From NCBI GenBank assembly GCA_030639555.1, contig DAOWCM010000164.1, forward strand, positions 1 to 5,166: a stretch of DNA of 5,166 bases, given 5' to 3'. This DNA comes from Candidatus Eiseniibacteriota bacterium (lineage in GTDB: Bacteria; Joyebacterota; Joyebacteria; Joyebacterales; Joyebacteraceae). Both the position numbers and the translations under genes were made by a program. The notes beneath the pieces were generated by a model that worked only from the letters and a program-made list of their open reading frames with translations, had not been told where the DNA came from and searched no databases. Within the stretch, counting starts at the first letter, position 1; every line of letters begins with the position of its first letter. This document shows, piece after piece, positions 1 through 5,166 of the stretch.

Positions 1-1022
1 AGCAGCTCCGGGTCTTCGCAATGTTCATGCCGCTCATGGAGCTTGCGAGTTCTGTGGCCATTGGGCTCGTCATCTGGTACGGCGGCGGGAAGGTTGTCCA
101 GGCGACGGTCTCGCTCGGGACGCTCGTCGCGTTCCTCTCCTACGTGCAGATGTTCTTCAGACCCCTGAGGAACCTCGCGCAGCAGTACGGGACGATGCAG
201 CAGGCGATGGCGTCGTCCGAGCGGATATTCATGCTGCTGGACGATGAGGACATGGTCCCGGAGCCCGATGAACCCAGGCGTCCGGACGAGGTCCGCGGGC
301 GAATCGCGTTCGAGAACGTGTGGTTCGGATACGTCGAGAACGAATGGGTGCTGCGCGACGTGTCCTTCACCGTGGAGCCCGGCGAGACGGTCGCGATAGT
401 CGGAGCGACGGGCGCTGGCAAGACCTCGATAATCAGCCTCCTCGAGCGCTTCTACGACATCCAGAAGGGGCGGATCACGCTGGACGGCGTCGACATCAGG
501 GACATGGAGAAGTCGTATCTGCGCTCGCACCTCGGGCTCGTTATGCAGGACGTCTTCGTGTTCGCCGGTGACATCAAGGGGAACATCCGCCTGGGGAAGG
601 AGTCGATCTCAGATGCGGAAGTGAAGAGGGTCGCCGAGTACGTCAATGCGGACCGGTTCATCGACAAGCTGCCCGACGGCTACGACGAGGAGGTTCACGA
701 GCGGGGTGTGACTCTGTCGACCGGGCAGCGGCAGCTTCTGTCGTTCGCGCGGGCGCTCGCGTTCGATCCCCGCATCCTCATTCTGGACGAGGCCACGTCG
801 AACATCGATACGGAGACCGAGCACCTGATCCAGGAGGCCCTCGTGCGCCTGATGGAGGGCAGGACCTCCATCGTTATCGCGCACCGCCTCTCGACCATTC
901 AGCACGCGGACAAGATCCTTGTGATGCACCGCGGCAAGATTCGCGAGGCTGGCAACCACCAGGAACTGCTCGCGAAGCGCGGGTACTACTACCGTCTCTA
1001 TCAGCTGCAGTACGCGCAGTAG
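1..1022 (+). CDS. ABC exporter half-transporter, C-terminal part (MdlB/BmrD/TM288-like), 5' truncated
   Basis: Type IV ABC exporter subunit, cut by the left window edge. The frame is open through base 3, so the Met at 21 is internal. Numbered from that Met (333 residues remain), residues about 4-22 and 30-47 are the last two membrane helices. The ATPase domain follows: A-loop Tyr104, Walker A GATGAGKTS (128-136), Q-loop Gln176, signature LSTGQRQ (232-238), Walker B ILILDE (252-257) with catalytic Glu257, D-loop around SNIDTE (260-265) and switch His288. The signature is LSTGQ rather than LSGGQ while the catalytic Glu is intact. In heterodimeric exporters such as TM287/288 and BmrCD this combination marks the TM288/BmrD-type subunit, so a partner gene is expected upstream, outside the window. 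The family exports drugs, lipids or peptides from the inner membrane using ATP. The substrate cannot be told from this sequence. The fold is certain; heterodimer status is inferred. Confidence 0.96.
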   Translation, partial: QLRVFAMFMPLMELASSVAIGLVIWYGGGKVVQATVSLGTLVAFLSYVQMFFRPLRNLAQQYGTMQQAMASSERIFMLLDDEDMVPEPDEPRRPDEVRGRIAFENVWFGYVENEWVLRDVSFTVEPGETVAIVGATGAGKTSIISLLERFYDIQKGRITLDGVDIRDMEKSYLRSHLGLVMQDVFVFAGDIKGNIRLGKESISDAEVKRVAEYVNADRFIDKLPDGYDEEVHERGVTLSTGQRQLLSFARALAFDPRILILDEATSNIDTETEHLIQEALVRLMEGRTSIVIAHRLSTIQHADKILVMHRGKIREAGNHQELLAKRGYYYRLYQLQYAQ

Positions 1023-1220
1023 GGCAAGGTCCGCACGGTCCTCCGCGAAGGCACCGCAAACCAGCTATGCATGAGGCATTCTCTCCGCTAGAATCGTCGG
1101 TGGACCAGCACGGATCAGAGCGTCCTGTCCTTCGCTCCTTCGACTGCCGTGGGGAAGAGCGCGAACCGCGCGCAGACTCCGGTCATTACGCCCACGGACC
1201 CGCTCCAGGCGCCGCTCCGC
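1023..1220. other. Intergenic leader, no gene recognised
   Basis: This stretch separates the exporter gene from the propeller gene on the same strand. Small open frames exist in it on both strands, but they have no ribosome binding site and give Arg/Pro-rich translations typical of high-GC shadow reading. The propeller frame has a TGA at 1072-1074 and no ATG, GTG or TTG from there until 1225, so that gene does not reach further back. Short structures visible are ATTCT(N7)AGAAT at 1078-1094, a GCGCG/CGCGC stem with a 3-base loop at 1159-1171, and the palindrome CTCCGCGGAG at 1215-1224. No T-tract terminator follows the exporter gene. A promoter for the downstream gene is plausible here, but I could not define a -35/-10 pair. 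Confidence 0.6.
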
Positions 1221-1225
1221 GGAGG
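1221..1225 (+). promoter_or_regulatory. Shine-Dalgarno GGAGG that decides the propeller start
   Basis: GGAGG lies five bases before the GTG at 1231, an ideal spacing. It overlaps the other in-frame GTG at 1225, which therefore cannot use it, and it is too far (32 bases) from the first in-frame ATG at 1258. This supports 1231 as the start. Part of the site lies in the self-complementary CTCCGCGGAG at 1215-1224. Confidence 0.6.
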
Positions 1226-1230
1226 TGGCA

Positions 1231-3009
1231 GTGGTCGGCAAGACAACTTCCCGCTACATGATTCTCAGAAACCAGAAGGAGCGCAAGCTGCGCTTGGCCG
1301 CGATCGTCTCGGCGGCGGCCATCGTGGCGCTCGTTGTTCTCTGGGCCGTTGGCAGGATGAGAACCGAGGAGCCTCTGCCCATCGGGATTCCGATGCAGAT
1401 CACAAGCGGAGACGGATGGGAGGGTGAGCCGGCGATGTCGCCGGACGGAACCCGCGTGGTCTACGTGTCCACCGAGTCCGGGAACTCCGACGTATACGTC
1501 ACCGACGTACTGGGCGCACGCACTCTGCAGCTGACCGCCGACCCCAGCATGGACTTCGCGCCGACGTGGTTCCCCGATGGTGCGACGATTGCTTTCGTGT
1601 CCGAGCGCACCGGAACGCGCAGCGTGTGGGAGGTGGGGCAGTTCGGGGGAAGTGCGACGATGCTCCTGGAAGATGCGGAGTACCCCGCGATCTCCCCGGA
1701 CGGCACGCTCATGGCGTTCTTGAGGCCCGGGGATTCCGGCGAGCCGCACATCTGGGTGGCCTCGCTCGACGACCCCTCGGATGCGAGGGTGCTCACGACC
1801 GGCGACTGCGGTCTGTGGGACCACATTGCAGTGGCCTGGTCTCCCGACGGCAGGACACTCAGCTACTCGTTGGAGAACGATCTGTGGACGGTCCCCGTAG
1901 TGGGAGGCAGGCCCCGCGAGCTCACGAGGGACGGTTGGGGCGACGGGCAGCCGGCGTGGTCGAGCGATGGCCGGTACGTCTACTTCGAGTCGTGGCGGGA
2001 AGGCACTCTTGCGTTGTGGCGCGTGTCCAGCAGGGGCGGGGAGCCCCAGCGCATGACTCAGGGAACCGGCTACGAGTCGGAGCCTGGGGTGTCGGCGGAC
2101 GGGTCTAGGCTCGTCTATTCCACCGGTAGTCCGGGTGCGGGCGCCGTCCTCGTCAATCTGGACACGGGGCAGGAGAGCACCATAGGTCGGATGAGGAGTG
2201 TACTGCTCGCTTCGATATCCCCCGACGGGAGTCGTCTGGTGTTCGTTTCCCGGCGATGGGACTGGAGCGGTGAGCTGGCGGAACAGCTGCTGGACGACGG
2301 CGTTCCGTCCGGCCCTCCCAGGCGGCTGACCGACCAGGCGGGCACCGCGTCCCACCCCTTCTACTCGTCCGACGGGCGGTGGATCGCGTACTACCTGATA
2401 AGCGGGGAGAAGCGGGACATCTGGATCATCCCCACGGGTGGTGGGCGACCGATTCAGTTCACCGACGACCCGGCGCAGGACGTCCATCCTGCCTGGTCGC
2501 CCGACGGTAGCATGTTGGCCTTCATATCGAACAGAGCCGGGACCCGCGACGTGTGGGTCGCGCCCGTGCGCGAGGGAATGCCCGCGGGCGAGGCGCGCAG
2601 GCTGACCGACGGTCGCGTGCGCGCCGTCTCGCCCGTGTGGTCCCCAGATGGCTCGGAGATAGCGTTCGTGGGATCGGCAGACGACCGCGATGAGGTCTGG
2701 GTCGTTCCGTCCGGTGGAGCAGCACCAGCCAGGCGACTGACCGACGGTATGGAGGCCACGCGCATTCGGTGGGACGCCGCCACCGGGAAGATCCTAGCTG
2801 CGGCGACCTGCGGGGAGGAGCGCAGGTCACTCTGGGCGGTTTCTCCAGGAACCGGTGAGGCTGAGCTCTTCGAGCCGGTAGTCGTGTTCGGAACGAAGAG
2901 AGCTACGGGGTTGTTCGATCTGTCTCAGGCAGGCCGCCTGCTCGTGCTGTCGCGAGAGAACCTGACCGGCGACATATGGGTGTCGGAAGGTCCACCGGGC
3001 TTGTACTGA
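1231..3009 (+). CDS. Membrane-anchored TolB/PD40-type beta-propeller protein
   Basis: About 592 residues from the GTG at 1231, chosen because GGAGG sits five bases upstream; GTG 1225 and ATG 1258 are alternatives. A basic N-terminus (RNQKERKLR) precedes one hydrophobic helix at about residues 21-40, followed by GRMR and no evident cleavage site or lipobox. This suggests a signal anchor with the rest outside the cytoplasmic membrane. The remainder is a run of WD40-like (PD40/TolB) repeats. SPDG-type turns (SPDG, FPDG, SSDG, SADG) begin near residues 70, 114, 155, 204, 244, 288, 330, 379, 423 and 471, with two degenerate repeats near 514 and 561. Strand pairs of the 'DVWVAP...G.ARRLTD' kind lie between them. 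Twelve repeats fit two six-bladed propellers. No kinase, HTH or peptidase domain is present, although related propellers are often fused to such domains. These folds usually bind proteins or ligands; the role here is unknown. It is not the housekeeping TolB by any context seen (no Tol-Pal neighbours). Confidence 0.9.
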   Translation: MVGKTTSRYMILRNQKERKLRLAAIVSAAAIVALVVLWAVGRMRTEEPLPIGIPMQITSGDGWEGEPAMSPDGTRVVYVSTESGNSDVYVTDVLGARTLQLTADPSMDFAPTWFPDGATIAFVSERTGTRSVWEVGQFGGSATMLLEDAEYPAISPDGTLMAFLRPGDSGEPHIWVASLDDPSDARVLTTGDCGLWDHIAVAWSPDGRTLSYSLENDLWTVPVVGGRPRELTRDGWGDGQPAWSSDGRYVYFESWREGTLALWRVSSRGGEPQRMTQGTGYESEPGVSADGSRLVYSTGSPGAGAVLVNLDTGQESTIGRMRSVLLASISPDGSRLVFVSRRWDWSGELAEQLLDDGVPSGPPRRLTDQAGTASHPFYSSDGRWIAYYLISGEKRDIWIIPTGGGRPIQFTDDPAQDVHPAWSPDGSMLAFISNRAGTRDVWVAPVREGMPAGEARRLTDGRVRAVSPVWSPDGSEIAFVGSADDRDEVWVVPSGGAAPARRLTDGMEATRIRWDAATGKILAAATCGEERRSLWAVSPGTGEAELFEPVVVFGTKRATGLFDLSQAGRLLVLSRENLTGDIWVSEGPPGLY

Positions 3010-3017
3010 GCCCACAG

Positions 3018-3042
3018 CACGGCGCAGAACCTGCGAGCCGTG
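3018..3042. terminator. Candidate bidirectional hairpin between convergent genes
   Basis: CACGGC GCAG, loop AAC, CTGC, a two-base GA bulge, then GCCGTG: a ten-base-pair GC-rich stem-loop. It lies inside the 38-base gap between the stop of the propeller gene (3009) and the stop of the secreted protein gene (3048). Both strands form the same kind of stem, so it could end or protect transcripts from either side. There is no T-rich tract on either strand, so it is not a classic intrinsic terminator. Confidence 0.45.
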
Positions 3043-3047
3043 TGCGT

Positions 3048-4103
3048 CTATCTGTGCAGCGCCTTCAGCGTGGACCAGGAGATGTTCTCGACCGGAGTGA
3101 CGGTCGTATAGCCCGTAAGCTCGCACGCGTACGGCTCGCCGCACGGAACTCCCGCGAAGTCGACGGGGCCCACCCACAGCCACCATGTGCCGGCCGGGAG
3201 TACCTCGATGAGCTCAGCCACGTAACACGGCTGGACATCGATGTAGCTGTAGAACCCGGAGGCCCCTTCGCACCCCTCGCGTCCATCCACGAACCCGATT
3301 CTCAAGCTGAACTGAGCAATGCCTCGGAACTCGATCTCGCTCTCGCTCGCGAGGTCGATCTGGTACCAGTCTGTGTCCCTCAGGTTGCCGCCACCCTGGG
3401 AGTAAGTGCCGCTGGTGCCGCAGAAGTCTATGACATCCTCGCTCGGCTCCAGGTAGTCGAAGACCGGCGGGTCGGAGTTGCAGCCCCCGTTGTGCACGTC
3501 GTTCTCGGGGTCGATGCACTCGGGCTCACTCTCGACAAAGGCGTGCGCCGGGCACGGGGCACAGGTTATGAAGTCCCAGATGTACAGTTCATAGACGCCG
3601 CAGTCGCTGGTGTATCCGTCGACGACGATGTAGTAGGTGTTGCCCTGCAGGAACTCTATCATGAGCCAGGACCGGTAGCCGTTCGGGCCGCACCCGGGGA
3701 AGTCATCGTTGCAGGCGATCGGGCTGCCGTGGATGTACTCATTCTCGTAGACGAAGACCTTCGTGTCGTACTGCGACGCGCACAGGTCGATTACGACCAT
3801 GAAGGTGTGGGTGCAGTCGTAGCGGTAAACTACGTCCGGGGCGGCCGAGCCCGTGTAGGGGCAGACCTCGTCGTAGTCGTGCGCGAAGGGACACGTGTCT
3901 CCGGAGCCGAGGAAGGGGAGGTCGTCGATGACGAAGGGATCTTCGATGGTATCGCCCTCGACGCGGCCTTCGTAGGTGGGCACGCCGGTCGGGTGGGATT
4001 CCTTCTCAGCGACCTGCGCCGCGTTTCCGGGTGTTTGAGCCGTCGCGACCGCCGCCGACAGGAAGAGCAGAACCGCCGCGCACATGGTCCATTTCGTTCT
4101 CAT
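3048..4103 (-). CDS. Secreted Cys-rich protein with PPC-like domain and RDTDWY module
   Basis: 351 residues, complete. The ATG at 4103 is preceded by GGAGGGA at good spacing. Residues 1-22 form a Sec signal peptide (basic MRTK, hydrophobic core, AVATA before Gln23). Module 1, about residues 43-180, resembles bacterial pre-peptidase C-terminal (PPC) beta-sandwich domains: GDTIEDPFVI, DYDEVCPYTG, APDVVYRY, YDTKVFVYE, ACNDD and NTYYIVVDGY. Module 2, about 181-332, starts with CAPCPAHA and carries NGGCNSDPPVF, CGTSGTY, RDTDWYQID and LWVGP. It looks like a second lectin/PPC-like beta module with no name I can give. The mature chain has 16 cysteines, an even number that suits disulfides in an oxidising compartment. 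After the last module comes a tail of about 19 residues ending SWSTLKALHR. No protease, hydrolase or dockerin motif is present. PPC domains usually accompany secreted enzymes, so here the domain stands without one. It follows the beta-helix gene by 15 bases and is probably in its operon. Function unknown. Confidence 0.9.
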   Translation of the reverse strand: MRTKWTMCAAVLLFLSAAVATAQTPGNAAQVAEKESHPTGVPTYEGRVEGDTIEDPFVIDDLPFLGSGDTCPFAHDYDEVCPYTGSAAPDVVYRYDCTHTFMVVIDLCASQYDTKVFVYENEYIHGSPIACNDDFPGCGPNGYRSWLMIEFLQGNTYYIVVDGYTSDCGVYELYIWDFITCAPCPAHAFVESEPECIDPENDVHNGGCNSDPPVFDYLEPSEDVIDFCGTSGTYSQGGGNLRDTDWYQIDLASESEIEFRGIAQFSLRIGFVDGREGCEGASGFYSYIDVQPCYVAELIEVLPAGTWWLWVGPVDFAGVPCGEPYACELTGYTTVTPVENISWSTLKALHR

Positions 4104-4110
4104 GGTGATG

Positions 4111-4117
4111 TCCCTCC
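4111..4117 (-). promoter_or_regulatory. Shine-Dalgarno GGAGGGA of the secreted protein gene
   Basis: Read on the minus strand, GGAGGGA ends seven bases before the ATG at 4103. It begins just after the TAG of the upstream beta-helix gene (4121-4119). The tight packing supports translation of both genes from one transcript. Confidence 0.8.
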
Positions 4118-4118
4118 G

Positions 4119-5166
4119 CTACCTCGCGGCAGGTCCACCGTAGATACCGATGTCGGATGGTCCGCCGTCGGGGTCGGTGAAGACCGGGTTGCCCGCATCC
4201 CGGCAGGGCGACTCCGGGGAGAGGTGGAAATCCAGGCTGTCGACGAAGGCGGGGTCGAGCGAGATGTTGCCGCCGGCGCCTGTCAGTTCGTCCATATCGC
4301 GATAGTCGCCCGCTACGTTGCCCCACACATCATTGTAGCTGATTTCGATCGATTCCGACAGACCGTTCATCCATACGCCTACCTGAGGACAGACCCACTC
4401 GTCGCGCCATCCGTTCGAAACGACGATGTTGTTCGTGAAGACGCCGGTAGCCTCGTCGCTCCAGAGCGCGAACCCGCAGTTCCCGTTCCGCGCCACGATG
4501 TTTTTCGCGGCCTCCATGTACGACGTCCCCGTGGCGACGATGCCCCAGCCCAGGTTGTCGAAGACCGCGTTGTTCCTCACGACCACCCGCGAGCTGCCGA
4601 ACGAGCCGATGCCTTTCCAGTAGCCCGACACGCGGTTTCTGAGGATTGTTGCGGTGGCGTCCCACGTGATCCCCACGCCCGCGCCGCGGCCCTCTGAGAT
4701 ATCGTTGTCCGCGATGAACGCCGTCGCCCCCCGGTAGAGCGCGACGCCGTCCCACCCGTTGTTGCGGATGGTGTTCCCGATGATGAAGAGCTCCGCTCCC
4801 TCGCGTCCCATCACGCCGCCTATACCGACCACGACGTCCTCGGCGCGGTCGGTGTTGTCGACGATCTCTAATCCGGTCAGCGTCACCGTGCTCCGGCGCG
4901 CCACCACTCCGGCGTCCGTCGCGGCGCCGTCGGGATCGCGCTTCCCTCCGGTGATCGTGAGTCCGGTCACGGTCGAGCCGCGGCTGTCCTCGAAGTAGAC
5001 GCCGTACCCGGCGTTCGTCTCGAGAACGATCTCGCCCGCGCCACTGCCTATGATATGCAGGGCGATGCCCCTGATCACGAAGCCGACCGTCACCTCCACG
5101 TCGGTTCGGTGTTCCTCGCAGTTCCCGCAGAGGTCCTCCACGAAGCTCCCCGGCTCGGCGGTGTAG
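4119..5166 (-). CDS. Right-handed parallel beta-helix repeat protein, C-terminal part
   Basis: The frame is open from the TAG at 4121-4119 to the right edge. The GTG at 5141 is internal, because in-frame sense codons (YTAEPGSF) precede it, so the real start and any signal peptide lie outside. Numbered from that GTG (340 residues), residues about 20-65 lead in with VTVGFVIRG, GYGVYFED and GLTITGG. Then come beta-helix rungs of the NosD/pectate-lyase-like PbH1 kind: NTIRNNGWDGVALYRG, NDISEG, NRVSGYWKGIG, NNAVFDNLGWGIVA, KNIVARNG, NNIVVSNGW and NDVWGN. Glycines at 132, 155, 177, 200 and 223 give a 22-23 residue rung period. The C-terminal cap (about 285-340) has ISLDPAFVD, FHLSPESPCRDAGNP and DPDGGPSDIGIYGGP, a tail common in surface beta-helix proteins of metagenomic bacteria. 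Such proteins bind or cleave polysaccharides or act as adhesins. No catalytic triad can be assigned, so an enzyme role is unproven. It is first in the probable operon with the 15-base-distant secreted protein gene. Confidence 0.92.
   Translation of the reverse strand, partial: YTAEPGSFVEDLCGNCEEHRTDVEVTVGFVIRGIALHIIGSGAGEIVLETNAGYGVYFEDSRGSTVTGLTITGGKRDPDGAATDAGVVARRSTVTLTGLEIVDNTDRAEDVVVGIGGVMGREGAELFIIGNTIRNNGWDGVALYRGATAFIADNDISEGRGAGVGITWDATATILRNRVSGYWKGIGSFGSSRVVVRNNAVFDNLGWGIVATGTSYMEAAKNIVARNGNCGFALWSDEATGVFTNNIVVSNGWRDEWVCPQVGVWMNGLSESIEISYNDVWGNVAGDYRDMDELTGAGGNISLDPAFVDSLDFHLSPESPCRDAGNPVFTDPDGGPSDIGIYGGPAAR

Noticed and set aside
1066..1094. Possible sigma-70 promoter with TAGAAT at 1089-1094
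   Set aside because: The -10 match is good, but nothing like TTGACA lies 16-18 bases upstream and there is no extended -10 TG, so it is not listed as a promoter.
1159..1171. GCGCG-AAC-CGCGC stem as a terminator of the exporter gene
   Set aside because: Only five pairs, about 140 bases past the stop codon and without a T-tract; such stems are common by chance at this GC content.
1067..1261. Small 64-codon open frame in the leader
   Set aside because: No ribosome binding site before the ATG, low-complexity Arg/Pro composition, and it runs into the start of the propeller gene in another frame.
1149..1427. GTG-started 92-codon frame overlapping the propeller start
   Set aside because: It overlaps the membrane anchor and first repeat of the propeller protein in a different frame and shows no motif or ribosome binding site.
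1186..2487. Open frame of 433 codons on the minus strand
   Set aside because: It lies antisense to the propeller gene, whose repeats are unmistakable. Its translation is Arg/Pro/His-rich with no domain, as expected from a high-GC shadow frame.
1438..2970. Recurrent SPDG and RRLTD-coding segments as a DNA repeat array
   Set aside because: The repetition is at protein level, from propeller blades. Codons differ between copies, so it is not a recent tandem DNA repeat.
2976..4697. Open frame of 573 codons on the plus strand
   Set aside because: It covers the stop of the propeller gene and most of two clear minus-strand genes. The translation is Val/Asp/Arg/Ala-rich and has no recognisable motif; the minus-strand reading has a signal peptide, ribosome binding site and known folds.

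Overview
The window looks like chromosomal DNA from a high-GC, Gram-negative-type bacterium. The style of the secreted proteins suggests an uncultivated lineage of the FCB group or a nearby candidate phylum (Eisenbacteria, Krumholzibacteriota, Zixibacteria and similar). The hints are a Cys-rich two-module pre-peptidase-like secreted protein and a right-handed beta-helix protein ending in a 'DxDGGxSDIGxYGGP' type tail. This placement is inferred from remembered protein style, not from a marker gene. I see no RNA gene, CRISPR array, insertion sequence or phage signal.

Layout. (1) Bases 1-1022, plus strand: the C-terminal part of an ABC exporter half-transporter (last two membrane helices plus a complete ATPase domain), cut by the left edge. 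(2) Bases 1023-1230: a leader of about 200 bases with no convincing gene, ending in a strong ribosome binding site. (3) Bases 1231-3009, plus strand: a membrane-anchored extracytoplasmic protein built of about twelve TolB/PD40-type beta-propeller repeats. (4) Bases 3010-3047: a 38-base convergent gap almost filled by an imperfect hairpin. (5) Bases 3048-4103, minus strand: a secreted Cys-rich protein with a signal peptide, a PPC-like module, a second module with an RDTDWY motif, and a short tail. (6) Bases 4119-5166, minus strand: the C-terminal part of a parallel beta-helix protein, cut by the right edge. Genes 5 and 6 are 15 bases apart on the same strand and probably form one transcript, with the beta-helix gene first.

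The two plus-strand genes may or may not be co-transcribed. The two minus-strand genes look like a small surface/extracellular protein operon. All three complete or near-complete non-ABC genes encode proteins predicted to act outside the cytoplasm, but nothing here ties them to one pathway. I do not see a clearly new biological system. The most interesting items are the degenerate ABC signature that implies an off-window partner, the unassigned second module and C-terminal tail of the secreted protein, and the regular aromatic positions of the beta-helix.
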